This document shows, in pieces, positions 29,376 to 41,497 of a DNA stretch of 64,000 nt; position 1 is the first letter of the stretch, and every line of letters begins with the position of its first letter. The notes below the pieces were generated by a model. The model worked only from the letters and a program-made list of their open reading frames with translations, searched no databases and was not told the origin of the DNA. Source of the stretch: Bigelowiella natans CCMP2755 (lineage: Eukaryota; Cercozoa; Chlorarachniophyceae). The translations under genes were made by a program, and so were the position numbers. The stretch covers positions 10,001-74,000 of the forward strand of contig ADNK01001927.1 in the NCBI GenBank assembly GCA_000320545.1. The letters are read 5' to 3'.

Positions 29376-29384
29376 CCTTTGTGA
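26016..29384 (+). CDS. GGH: Gamma-glutamyl hydrolase (folate polyglutamate hydrolase)
   Basis: Eleven exons chain perfectly in phase to 345 residues: 26016-26158, 26267-26355, 26436-26533, 26603-26649, 26769-26819, 27060-27103, 27485-27592, 28265-28317, 28592-28711, 28984-29073 and 29190-29384. The enzyme trims glutamates from folate polyglutamates and is normally vacuolar/lysosomal or secreted, in line with the N-terminal signal peptide. Seen in order: RPVVGVLTVP, VYVKWLEAAGARVMPI, ILFTGGGE, the nucleophile Cys146 in WGTCMGFQ, FDSEDLSLN, NITTNFHHDG, FVSTIEAF and the catalytic His258 in YGVQWHPE. The class I glutamine amidotransferase fold is thus complete, and length matches the family (about 320). 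The last 24 or so codons run through CA and GA microsatellites, an odd C-terminus. The 27592/28265 splice is the least certain. Confidence 0.92.
27342..27375. repeat. (GA)n microsatellite in GGH intron
   Basis: Uninterrupted GA dinucleotides in intron 27104-27484. Confidence 0.95.
27762..28244. repeat. C-rich, CA and CT/CA microsatellites in GGH intron
   Basis: Intron 27593-28264 carries poly-C/CT (27762-27790), CA (27794-27840) and a CT then CA block (28187-28244) ending about 20 bp before the acceptor. Confidence 0.9.
28522..28911. repeat. (TTC)n, (CT)n and (ATC)n repeats in GGH introns
   Basis: TTC triplets at 28522-28574 form the pyrimidine tract of the exon 9 acceptor; CT dinucleotides at 28720-28767 and ATC triplets at 28877-28911 lie in the next intron. 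Confidence 0.9.
29308..29371. repeat. (CA)n(GA)n microsatellite inside the last GGH exon
   Basis: CA dinucleotides then GA dinucleotides, read in the GGH frame as Thr-His and Arg-Glu repeats before a stop at 29382-29384. Confidence 0.9.
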
Positions 29385-30659
29385 AAAGTAGAGGGGAAGA
29401 GTGAGCGATTAGGAAAGAGTGAAGGAGGGCAATATTATGCTAATTTTAGCCGTAAGATGATGTTTTGTCACTGTGAGAATTCATCATTTTGTGCGTCTAA
29501 GATGCTCATAGCTACCTAATTATCGTAATCACTAGGGCCGTTGTCGAGCCCCTTCCAATCTTACCTTTTCCCGCCCGCTAGCACTACCGGAAACTAAGGC
29601 CACCGGGGTCACGATTTACTCTGCACGAGTCTTCAATCATTTGCAAATATAGTTTTGCCCCATGTATCCAACGATACGCGGAAGTTTAAAAAAAAATCTA
29701 AAAAGATGGTGCTACTCTTTCAAGTGTGGAGTTGGTGAGAACAATTTGGTCATCATAAGCACAATGTAGTGACGATGCCGCTCAATGTTTTAGATGACTG
29801 TCTTGATGTGTTCCGGCTATATTGCCTCAGCTGCTCAGTGATACATATCTAGATATGTTGTAGTAGATCTTCCGCTTGCGCTGCTAAGCTAGCTAAGTGC
29901 TCGACCTTGATGTGCTACATCTAGCTAGCTGTAGCTAGCTATCGCTAGTATCGAGTCACGCTAGAATAACGTATGAGTATATCTGTTGCTTTGCTAGTCT
30001 AGTAGTATGTGCGAACGCCATTCTAGCATTAGTAGACTACAGCACATCGTTATTACACCACACCTTGCTACCTTGCGTCCGTCACTAAAAGCTGTCTCCG
30101 TGACAGCGCACACAGGACTATGGTATTGCAGAAAATTGTGCAATATTACCATAATGCATATATATAGCGCTAGAAGAGCGCATTTCAGGCTAACAATATT
30201 AGTAGGCACTTGCCTATCTAGCTATGTCACTTATAATATACACTTCTACTTAGCAGTTGCACCTGCAAAAGGTCTAGATTTCTGCGACATACTAGTGTGA
30301 TTTGCTATATATGTAATGAAGAAAACATCTAATTTGCACTACATCTTAGTTGCCCCATGCAAAGCTATGGACGCTCATTATTTTCATATTTTTCCCTGAT
30401 AGGATCGATCGTTTTTTAGTAAAATTTACAGTGTATGCCCGATGAACCTTCTGGATTTTTTGTACTTCCCATTTTGGCAGTCTTCTACATATTAATACAC
30501 GATTGAAAACTATCGCACGATTATTACTGCACTTTCGAGAGCTACGCTTTAATTTTCACATCTTCAGAAAAGACCCCCATCATGCATACATGCATGTACG
30601 TGCACATCCATGGATAATCTTCCCTGGCTGGTTACATTTTCCTAGGTATGAGCTTTCTT
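29385..30659. other. Intergenic block with dense CTAG words
   Basis: No supported gene. Around 29870-30010 the tetranucleotide CTAG occurs roughly every 15 bp (runs like CTAGCTAGCTGTAGCTAGC), and further examples extend to 30300. Confidence 0.6.
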
Positions 30660-32915
30660 TCACAGAAAAGGCAATCCCGACCCAGGTTTCTTGTTGTTCC
30701 CTACCCCTTGCATGCTAGTAGAAGACTGCTTTCCAAAAGCGTTTGCCAAAGAAGCAGCATATCCTCCAGGGAGATCATTTCTGGTATTGCGCATATTCTT
30801 TGGATCTACCATGCCACTATTTGCTTTATTTCTACTCCTGTTTAGAGAGCCTGAACCAGACTTCATTGAGTTCATTTTTGTGGAAGTGGAACTGTTATGG
30901 CTAGACTTGCTTGAAAATTTGGAGTTTGGTGGAGGCTTGGGGCCATGAGATGTGGTTTCTTTTTCGAACAGATATTTAGGAAGAGGAGAAAAGGTGATTG
31001 TGAAATGCGTCATCAAATCTTGGTTGTTGAAACTAAATTGGAAGGTTTCAAGACAGCAAATCTCCTCTTTCCACTTTCGCATACACGTTATGAATGTGTT
31101 GAATCTTCTCCGCTTATTCAGAAGCATGGACATCTCTAGTGAAAGTTGTTTCTTCCAATCTTTTGGGTGGATGAGACGATAGTAGAACGGCTTGTCTGAC
31201 ATTTGAACTACGTCCGCCTGGCTATATCCAAATATGTTTTCAAACTCCTCGTTTACCCGAACAAAGAGCAGAAAGGTACGCGGGTTTGTAGAACGATAAA
31301 ATGACACCTTCATCGTAGCCATTGGAAAGTTAAGATCGCGAGTTATAGCTACGCTCGGTTTTTTCCTACACCATCTGAATCGAAATACAGGTGCAATTGC
31401 TTTCACCTGTTTGACTGTCTTCGCTACAGATGTTTCAAATTTCCTTAACGGACACGTGTCAAGATTGGGAATAATAACACCCAATTTTGCTAACCGCTTT
31501 TGTAAATTTGTGAATTGCTCTGGTTCAAGGTAGTAAGACATGTATGTGAGGTACATGCAAAACAAGGGTGAAAGAACTTGGCACCCAGGTGGCAAGTCCA
31601 TGACTGTTCGTGAATTAGCTCCAGCGTACAATGCTGCTAGTTCTGAACTAAGAACCTCGGGATGTTTGATGAAGAACGACGACATATCGTCGATTACTTC
31701 CTCCCACAGATATCGATCAACAGATTCCACTACATTCGAGAAATCGTTCGCTGACCGAGTAGCTTGTCGTTTCGAGGCAGATTCTTGTCCACTTCGCCCC
31801 ATCGTTTCAAATTTCTGTCCCTTGGCATCGTTGCTACCCTTACCCGAGGACGTCCTGAAGGATGATGATGAATTCCCTCCTAATGCTTTGAAACCGAGGC
31901 TACTGCTCCCTGTTGTGCCTCCGCTCCTGTTATTCTGCAACGAGGCATTTGTTTTGCTGTCTTGCTTGGTAGAGTTCGCCCTTGAGGCTGTAGGTGAAGA
32001 ATACATCATAGATTTGGACAGATTGCCGGTTTGGTTCGAACTTACGGAAGAAGCTCCTGCCGCTGCTGCTTGCATAGCCTCTTTTTTTACAGTAGCTTTC
32101 CGTTTGGCTTTCGGCTCTGCCGCGGTTGAATCAGAGCTGGAACGTTTTTTCGGAGGCCTGCCTTTCTTTTTATGTGGTCTGTCTTTGCATAAATGTGCCT
32201 TGCCAAGACGAGAACATCGTGCACAAGGACGATTGGAGTCACATGTGGATTTTGCCTTGTGACATACGACACAAGCTACTGGAGTTCGATTGAAACGCTT
32301 TATTTGCCCTCCGTAGAGGTTAGCAGGATGGAAGGTATTTAGCATGCGCATAGCTTGTGCCATATTTCCTGTAGTTGAGTTGTTTCCTTTTATTCCATTC
32401 ACTTGAGGAACTTGAAAGTTTATCGTTGGGAGAGCCGAGGGTAATGTACCCAGCCCGTTGATGGAGGCAGCGCCAGTTGCATTAGGCCAGCCGAGAAGTC
32501 CATTTGACTGATAAAGGACGAACGATGATGGGTTATTACTTTCGGCTTTTGCCGTTGTTCCGCCAGAGTTTTTCACTGAAGATTGTGCTGGTTGGGTTGC
32601 ACTTTTTGCCGGCTGGCCAGTAGCGCTGCTTGAGGCTGCAACCTTGGTTCCTAGTTTCCCATCTTTTTGAGGTATGGCTGTCCTAGATTTCGCTGCTGCT
32701 GCAGTTGAAGCAGCTGAAGATCCCCAATTGTTCGATACTCTGAGAAGAAGCGACTGTCATGGCACTCACAACAATTTTTTATGAAGATCAAAGGAACTAA
32801 CTACATCATAGGAAACTTACTTTGCTGAACTCCACGCCCCGATGTTCTTTACATTTTGAGGTGATGGGATGCCATGAAGCTGACTTGAACCCCCATTTAT
32901 TTTAGTTTTTGACAT
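30660..32915 (-). CDS. Zn2Cys6 (Gal4-type) DNA-binding protein with a PAS-like domain
   Basis: Two exons, 32915-32821 and 32739-30660, phases match, 724 residues. Residues 188-216 give the pattern C-x2-C-x6-C-x5-C-x2-C-x8-C, a binuclear zinc cluster that binds DNA. It is followed at once by a basic AT-hook-like patch (KKKGRPPKK). After a long Ser/Ala/Asn-rich linker, a compact C-terminal half includes VNEEFENIFGYSQADV and YRLIHPKDW (about 505-600), typical of a PAS sensor fold. It is probably a nuclear transcription regulator responding to a small ligand or redox state; target genes cannot be inferred. Zn2Cys6 plus PAS is a layout best known from fungal carbon-metabolism regulators. Confidence 0.85.
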
Positions 32916-34348
32916 TAAACCAATACAAGGTGCTTCCGGCGCAACCCCTGAACTGTGTCACACATATTCGCGTATCATCAGCATCTCTTCATTAATTGTT
33001 CGGCAGGTCGCATGACCACGAACACTGTAAATTCAATCAGTTATTTTTCACATTCAAATCTGAAACAAATCCTTCAAAATATTTGTTATAACACCTTTGC
33101 CGGCTCACAGTTTGGCTATCGGAAAGGAGGGGGGAGGAAGAGTCCCCTATGCGATTTCAGAGGCAAATGATTCTGACATAGTCCGCATCCTAAATAAAGG
33201 AACGAAGTTAAATTAATGCCTACGACAACAACATATATCGCATATCCTGTAAATTCTACGGTATTTATAATCTGCAGTATTCTTCCACGATTGTAGTTGA
33301 GATATTGTGTGCACTTCTTAAACACTTAAATCACCAGAATAGGTCGTAATTTTCGCGAAGAACAAAATATTCCTGAGTCGCTTAGATGTTTTAGCAAAGT
33401 ATAGTTTTTCCGAAAATATTTTTTTATTCTTGAGTACCCTGCACCCATTCTTTTACATCCTAAGACATACGCTACCTATCATAGAAAAAGTGCTCCAATT
33501 TTAGGCAAAAGAGAGTTTTTATTTGCGTGAGTATACCAAATTGGCCACCGTTTGTGTCGGGATACCAAATTAAGAAGAGCTCTGTGCAGCAACCATAACA
33601 CGAGCCGAGTTCAGTTCAAGGTTATCTGAAATGTCTCCTGTGAGTTTCAATTTCTAATTCGATAGTCTGTGTACTTCTTGAAGAATATCCAGAATTTGTT
33701 GACGCTGTGTATTATTTGGTGTAAATGGAAAAGTATATTTTCATCGGATCAGCTTAATTCTATATTTCAAGCATGCGATTTTTGAACTTTTCAGATCTTT
33801 AGCCGAGAAGTCATAAAGAAAGCAAATTTGTACAAGAATTTCTAGAAGACACTACGATCTACTAATTAGTGTTGCTCTTCATGTCAATATGATGATGAAA
33901 ACTAAACTTAATTTTTCTGAGGAATACATCGTGATCTTAATTTTTAAGGCACCAAAGCAATTAAATCCCCATTGATATTAGCAAAGACAACAAAAGCCAC
34001 AGTGTAAAATTGAAGACAGCTTGGAATTGGAGGGAACTTACAACTGTTTTATGTAATGAGAGACAAATTGCAGGAAGTGAATCTAAGAGACTAGAATAAT
34101 GCTGATACGACAGGAGAAAATCTATGGAAAACGAAAGAAAAGGCTGATTACACATAAAACGATGAAGGAGGGGTACCCGCGAAGCGGAAAGTTTAAAGGG
34201 AGACGATATTAACGGTAGAAATCCATCGGAATGCTTTTTTGTCCTCGTACATCAACATGAAGTTTCAAATTCGATTTTTGTAGTTGCGACATGATTACTT
34301 CGTTGTCGCTAACCTAAGTTTCGTCATGGAGTATGTGCTCCTGAAATA
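32916..34348. other. Intergenic region, nothing recognised
   Basis: AT-rich sequence between divergent genes with only short ORFs lacking family signal. It contains the 5' regions of the Zn2Cys6 and TPR genes. Confidence 0.5.
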
Positions 34349-35491
34349 ATGGGGCATCGTGTCAACTCCACTGGTATACTCCTCTCTCTAGTCGCCCTCT
34401 TCCTCTCTCCCACGTATGTAGACGCCAACGGAAGATATTCTCAAAAATCATCGGTAAGTATTCCATCCCTTAAGGGGTTCAAAAAAACTTATATCAATTT
34501 CCTTTTCAGTTAAGAAGAGGGCATCTGGGGGCAAGCTTCAGATCGCTATACAGCAGACCTTTTCGTAACTTTCCACAACTACAGCGAAATTTAGTGGCAA
34601 TTCAAGCAGAGAAAGGGACCGTTGATAATGCTCAGGAAGTAAGATACAACGTCCAAAGATATTTTGAGTCCAAACGGGTTTTTGAATATATGAATGCATT
34701 AGGCTGTTAAAGAGGGCTTGCGACTCTTGACGGTTCTTCTTTGTATGTTCTTTGCTTGATTAGAACGAATAAAACTTTCATTTATTAGGATGAAAATTTT
34801 GAAAAAGCATTGAAGGTATTTGAAAGGGGCCTAGGACTTCCAAGTACAACGCATTTCGCCCATGAAAACTCCAGCTCTTCCACTAAAAATTTTTTTCGAA
34901 GGTGGTCAGCTTGAGAGAAAGTACCCCATGCCTTTACCTAACAAGGGGGGCGGGTCCTACCAAAATGCTAAAATTTCGAATAAAGAAATAAGGTACTACT
35001 TATACGCCATCTCTTAAGTGTTACAAAAACATCACTGCTTTTTAATATTTGCAGGGCCCTTCTCTACAATATTGCTTGCTGCCACTCTAGAATGGGACAG
35101 TAATATCATCCATAGAATATGTGGCGACATTGAATTCACAGTTCGTATGTTGATATACGTTTCAGGCAAGAACTTGCCCTCGGAGCTTTGCAACAGTGCG
35201 TCGATGCAGGGTTGCAACTTAATAATATTGACATATTTCGAGATGATCTCGAGTAGCTTTTGGGTTCAAACTTGATTCTATTAGGTTCAAAGACGCAGAT
35301 ACAATTCAAAGAGATCCAGATCTTTCATCCCTCAAAAGTTCACCAAAGTTTGCTCAAATTCTTGAAAGTATGCGATTTTTTCGTTCTATGATTCAACTGA
35401 ATTTTTACGAGCATAAGCTGACGTTTCTCTTGTAGGAACGAAGGCTAAAAATCCCTTGGATTGGATTCTTTCGGGATTTAATCCAGAATAA
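34349..35491 (+). CDS. Plastid-type tetratricopeptide-like protein with bipartite presequence
   Basis: Seven exons in phase: 34349-34453, 34510-34638, 34789-34901, 35055-35099, 35166-35252, 35285-35367 and 35436-35491, 205 residues. The N-terminus has a signal peptide (TGILLSLVALFLSP, cleavage near VDA) and then an Arg/Ser/Phe-rich stretch (GASFRSLYSRPFRN), the two-part form used to enter a secondary plastid. The mature part matches the small TPR-like family known from plant chloroplasts: FEKALKVFERGLGLP, ALLYNIACCHSRMGQ, ALGALQQCVDAG, DADTIQRDPDLSSLKSSPKF. In plants such proteins assist thylakoid complexes; the exact role here is unknown. The third exon boundary (34901) is the least sure. 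There is no Phe at the presumed signal peptide cleavage site. Confidence 0.78.
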
Positions 35492-35661
35492 TTCTACATG
35501 TGTGACGAGAATAGTCATTATATAATTAATGCAATATGCAACCATTAAAGTTTAAGCATTAAGCACAATGGAATTAAGGATTATCTAGTTAACTATTGTA
35601 TCACACAGTATGGCATACACGCTCACTGGTGCACAATATATACAGCGCGCGCGCACACGCA

Positions 35662-35735
<74 letters not shown>

Positions 35736-36096
35736 CATATCTACATATGCGAACTGTATCCAAACATATAAACACAATCATCGACAATATCTCTCTGCGA
35801 TAATGAGGCCTGTCAATGCGCATGCGATCGCACATGCTCTAGATGCTATAGCACGCTATACACATGCGCGCGTCATGATTTCATCGATTGTTATCAGTCA
35901 TTTTTACTACAGTGTAGTCAGCAGCCCACTAGCATTGGCCACGCAAAATGCCATGTACATATTGCTTAGACTGTGCGCCGACCGTACCTTAGTTTTCAAT
36001 CCGCCAAAGTTGAGCTCTTAAGCTCTCATGCACATTTTTAACATCGTTCAGAAGCAGTAAGCCAGGCATTGTAATACAAACTCATCTTCTCATTCT
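35492..36096. other. Intergenic region with microsatellite
   Basis: Separates two convergent genes. Apart from the CA/TA repeat, a segment at 35800-35870 is rich in short palindromes (TGCGCATGCGATCGCA); no gene is supported. Confidence 0.5.
35646..35732. repeat. (CG/CA)n(TA)n microsatellite
   Basis: GC/CA dinucleotides then TA dinucleotides, about 87 bp. Confidence 0.95.
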
Positions 36097-37551
36097 TTAA
36101 AGTTCTAAAATTTGCATCATTTCTTCATACACTGCCCATGTGATTGCTACAGCTGGAACCGACTTTAGATAGTTTGGTAACAAGCCTTTGTAGAGAGCAG
36201 TGAAACCTTCTTCTTTCACTATAGTCGAGAAAGCATCGAAAACACCACCATATCTGTTTTCAAATATGCATGTATATAATACGTTAGAAACAACATTTTC
36301 CAAAGGAAATGTTTCAGTTAAAAATGGAAATCTCATGGATGAATGAGTTGTTTTTCCCTGACTTTCTCATGTCTTTCGAATAGCCCGCCACCTTTCAATG
36401 AACACATAAAACTAAGACTTATAAACTTTCTTTATAAGCATTTTTGAAGACCTGCATTCGTCGTCTGACTAGATCGAAGGGATATGTGATTGTTTGACCG
36501 ATCATTGCTGCAGAAGCACCGCAAAACAACTTGCCAGGAACCTTTAATTATTATCTAGAATATCAGATCAAACTTTATTCAGTCATTGGTCGAGTTACCG
36601 TTAACTCATTGGTGTCCCGTCTTTTAGGGACAAAGCTAGCTTTTCTTAGAGTTCCGTACACAGAAAATTCAATGCCAACGTAAGGAACAGAACCACAAAG
36701 GGTTGGGAAAATACCTGCGAAAAATGGGTATCATAAAGACAACATCCCAACATTTTGATCTGGAAATTTCAATGTTACCTTTATAGAATGCTGAAAAGCC
36801 TTCTCTCCGCATGATGGTTTGTGCAGTTCCAAAGATACCTAGTCGTTAGATGTGTTTGGGTTAGATTAATGGGATACACTGTTATCTTATCTTTACACAA
36901 ATACAACCGTCGAGCTTGTTAGAGGAGTCGACAGTGAGCCTCGCACGGACAGTGTCCAAAGGATATGTTACGACCTATATTTGTTATATATGCTATACTA
37001 TTAAAGCTACAGTGATTGATTGTCAATTTTGACCTGAGCAGTTAGTCCTGCAGCCATACCGGCTGACAAAAGCTTTCCCCATGAACTGTTAGTGCTACTG
37101 CTACTGCCAGAATTTTTCTTGCCTAAAAGCTGATTGAATACAGGCTTCCAAAAAACAAACGATCCATATTGGACGGCGGTCTTCGGAATAATTCGGAAGC
37201 AATTTGCAAAATTTCCCTACAAAAGTACCAATGAGTTTCGGTAAAGGTAAGCCGAGCTAACGTTAACATCATACCCTCCAGAGTCCGACGAGACCCTCCT
37301 CTTTGTGAATGACTTGCAATGCATGAACGACATTTCTATACTTTGGAGGATCGGTTTGTGTCTGGAAGAGTATCTTCAATCGGTCCAGTGGCGCCACGCA
37401 TGTCCTGTATTAGCCGACGACGCGATGAGAAAAGCCACGAATGATGAGTGTTACCACTACTACGTGTTTTCCAGGACCTTGATACGGCACCGGCAGTCCC
37501 GCCGGCAATCATATTGGATACGACATTTTTCCGACGTTTAGTAGATGTCAT
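36097..37551 (-). CDS. Mitochondrial carrier family protein (CoA/nucleotide carrier-like, SLC25A16/A42 type)
   Basis: Exons 37551-37478, 37404-37275, 37216-37034, 36974-36908, 36838-36779, 36714-36599, 36541-about 36435 and about 36257-36097 form the usual threefold repeat. Each third has a carrier signature: [29 protein letters not shown] and [13 protein letters not shown], matching P-x-[DE]-x-x-[KR]. The partner motifs [25 protein letters not shown] and [15 protein letters not shown] are also present. The first repeat ([12 protein letters not shown]) resembles coenzyme A / ADP carriers of the SLC25A16/A42/Leu5 branch, so transport of CoA or adenine nucleotides across the inner membrane is likely. 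A Ser/Asn-rich insertion follows LLGKK. The junction near 36435/36257 does not resolve in phase with a standard donor. Confidence 0.88.
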
Positions 37552-37809
37552 AAAGGCCTACCAGGTTCCCAGTCGGCTTCCACCAGCGGAAGCCGTCGTG
37601 CCTGAAAGCAGCCGAGGGTGGGTAGGGTAGAGTGCTACGTGTCTCACTCTCTCGGAGCGGTATCGGAGTGAACGTAAACCGCCACAACAATACAAACAAC
37701 AATTCTATGGGAATTGATGTTTTCATCTATAAATCACAGTGGGTTTAATACGTGCGACAAGGAGGAGGATGCTCTTCGGCTAATAATCGGATGTGCCGCT
37801 AAATCGAGC

Positions 37810-39262
37810 ATGGCTCCTCAGCGCTGGTTTGCTGCTCTAGGAATCCTTCTCATGATATCAGCACGATCTCTCTTTTCAACGGTCTTCTGCTTTGATGTGA
37901 ATTATTATTGAATGTATAACTATGCACCAAGCGTTGGGCTGGGAGAGTAAGAGCAGACCTGCGTTGAACTCAGAACAGAACAACCTGAGAAGGGAAAAAT
38001 ACCCTACTCGTTGTTCAGGGGGTTGGTGGTGGTTCCCTTTTGTTCCGAAGCAGCACTGATAGGACAGTTTTGTTACTCAGGTTTCCTTGCAAAGAAATTT
38101 AGGGTATTCATGAATTGCAACACATACCTAGAGAAAACTCTCACCTGAAGAAAGGAGCAAGCACAAAATAACACAGCATAAATATCCAGTTTGTTCGTAA
38201 CGCCTAACTTTAAGAATGCCTACCAAACCAGGCGTCTATCGCACGCTCGTCCTACCCCAAGGCATCACTGTCGCTTTCTCCGTCGAGATTTCAGGGGTGG
38301 GACAAGCGGCGAAATTTACGGTTGCAGCAGCAACCATATTGCTCATGCAAGATTCGAACGGAGGAACGGTGGAGGGGGTGGAAAGAGGGGGAGGCGGAAA
38401 GGAGGAGCGAAAGGATCCAGACCTCAGACAAGAAGGGAACAAAGAGATGTTGTATTTCATCTAGCAACTAACGGCAAAAGCAAGCATCACTTTAGAATAT
38501 CCACACCCCCACCCACTTCGCAATGAATTCCGCACATGTGAACGACGTTTACTTGTATATCTTGCCTGCATGCCATTTTCTACGCGTCAAGCCGCTGTAT
38601 CACCCTTGGTTTACTGTTAAATTAGGTGACAGGGATCTTGTTGCTCGACAAACCGTTCAATATATCTTCGAATGATGCTCTTCAGAGGTCCGTTTTAGTT
38701 CTTCCTTCATTTCTTTATTTCCTCATTTCAATACCATCACAACTGAGCATGATCTTCATTTTCAGGGTGAAGTTTATATTTGCAGCCTCTAAAGCAGGCC
38801 ATACGGGCACACTAGATCCAATTGCAACGGGTTATCTACACACGCTGGGAGCGCAGTGTGTTATATTGAATACAATATGTTTTTTATGGCATCTGTTTTG
38901 GTGTTCGTGCTGTTCAACTTCCGTGTTTCTATTTCTCAATGCAGGTATGCTTCCTATATGTTTGGGAGAATCCACGAAGCTAGCCCAGATTATCACAGAC
39001 GCTGATAAAAGGTCGTTGCTGCAATAGCACAGAAGCTTTAGAACGAAGAAGGAAATAGTTTCCTGCAGTGTGTTGTAACAGATGTTGTCTATAGCGTGTG
39101 TGCTATCATCATCATCTTCATCATCATCATCATCATCATCATCACCTTTTCAGATATATTGTGCGAGCAAAATTGGGACAAAGGACCACTACATCAGACA
39201 GTGAGGGCAAGGTAGAGAAAATGACGATATGGTAGGAAGGATTGGTGGCAATGTTCGAAATA

Positions 39263-39303
<41 letters not shown>

Positions 39304-41108
39304 ATACAATAGGATATTTTAGTGAAAATTTGGTGAAGTATTCTCCTTCGTTGGATAGATAGATAAATAAGTGATTTCTATGATCGTGCAGGTGATTGAA
39401 GAAAGGGCGGTACAAGTCAGCGAAAAGCAGCTGCGGGATGCTGTGGAATCGTTCCGAGGAAAACAGACACAAGTCAGATCATCATGATGGGGCTGTTGTT
39501 GCTGCTGCTGCTGAAATAGTCTAACGATTATAATTATTTAGTAAACAAGAGTTATTTTCCCTAGCTTCTTCTTCTTCTTCTTCTTCTTCTTCTTCTTCTA
39601 TTTGTTATCATTATCATTTTTCTTATTTCTGAGCCTCCTAAGTGATGTTGTGGTTGGTTCCTTCCTCACCTCCTCTCAGGTACCATCGATGTTCTCTGCT
39701 ATCAAATATCAAGGGAAAAAATTATACGAGTATGCAAGGGAGGGGAAAACTGTTCCGATTCAGCCGGTAATCTAACCACATCGCTTGGAAATATAAACAG
39801 ATGAAAATAGAGGAAATGCAAGCATTGAAATTGAGAGATAATATCACCGATCGCAACTAGTGAGCACCACATTTGCTTACGTCTACATGTCCATTCTTCC
39901 ATACTGCTGCAGAGGCCTATCAACGTGTTTGACATCAAAATACTAAATTTCTCGCTCGAATCATCGCCTAGTTCCTCTTCATCATCTTCTTCTGCCGGTA
40001 ATTCTTTAAGACGAACACCGTTTGCAGCGATGGCGTGGTGCTGATCATGATTCTGGCGTGAAAGCTGTTTTTCATCCACTTCTGTATTTTTCACCTCAAA
40101 GCTTCCTTTCCCCCAATTCCCCTTAGGAGATAAACTTGAGAGCTGCCCTTACGAATACGTGGATATGGAAGTGAGATAGAACTTAGAGAGGAGAATGTCT
40201 GTATCATTACTACGATAAGAATGTGCCAGGAACCCGATGAATCCCGTGATTGGTTGTTGTCGGACAAACGATGAAAAACAAACGTTGGAAAAATAACAGG
40301 TTCACGTGTCAAAAGGAACGTACATTCGAACAATCGTAGACGATCTAGGGCAGAAGTTGGGATGTGGTGCGGTAAGTCAATGATCAAGCAATAGTTTGTG
40401 TAACATATGATTCAGCCTCGATCCTCATTCCTCCCCGCCCCTGCCATAACAGCACGTGGTGATTCTCCGAAGATCTCAAGTGACTTCCTATGATCCAAAG
40501 CGCATGGTTGGCTCCTACTGCTATAGGAAGAGCTTGAGAGAATGGATGGAGGAGAGCTGTGTATGTAATCTCCTTCCTTCTCTTTTAATGTTGGTTGTGT
40601 ACTTGTCCATAGGTGACTATGGAACGGTTAGAAGAGATAGCGAAAGAGCTGGATGAGGCAGCACAGGTGAAGGAAATCAATAAAGACAACGAAGAATAAG
40701 ATACTCCCATTTGAGTGGCATCGTCAAACTGTTGTTTTCCCGGGTGAAACCCTGGAACAAGCATCCATTTAATTAACGATTTGCTGAATTATTCTAAGTT
40801 TTCATGTCTATTTATATCACCACATCTCTGCTTATTACCAAACCCTTTCCTTCACCCAACGTTCTTCTACGAGCCCTCTCTGACACCAATACAATGTTTA
40901 CGGAAGAAGAAAACGCATGGCAAAGATGAGGACAGCAATGGAAATCCTAACGAAGATGCGAGTAAACCCTCCAGTATGCTCAGAGTTGATAATATCAAGA
41001 ATAAAGAATTCTCGAGGTAGTTGGTGTGTGTAAGTAAGAAGACCCTAATTTTAAAACAAAATAAATTTATTTTAGCAAGTTGTATATAAAAGCAAACAAC
41101 TCCCTCCA

Positions 41109-41146
<38 letters not shown>

Positions 41147-41223
41147 ATATATATATATATAAATCTATCTAAGATGATTCAAAAAGGAAAAGAAACATAG
41201 AAGACGCAACGCGTTAAAATATA

Positions 41224-41271
<48 letters not shown>

Positions 41272-41465
41272 ATGGGGGGGGTTTAGGAACAGGCAGACGA
41301 TGGGGTCTTAGGAGTAAGTAATCTCTCCTAATGATTTTGCGTGTGTTCTTAGAGAGCGGTTGAAAGAGATATTCGGAGAGGCAGTGTCGTACGTGTTCTA
41401 TCATCGGTATTAACATGCAACCACTGCCCGTGATGCTGCATTAGATAATATCCAACTAATATCGT

Positions 41466-41497
<32 letters not shown>

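Noticed and set aside
31540-32262. Plus-strand 240-residue ORF
   Set aside because: Antisense to the Zn2Cys6 protein, whose zinc cluster lies on the other strand in the same bases; no own motifs.
41018-41020. TAG as the end of the TruB gene
   Set aside because: It lies directly behind the donor AG|GTAGTT; splicing to 41353 continues an RRM in the same phase with matching beta-alpha-beta order, so the stop is most likely intronic.
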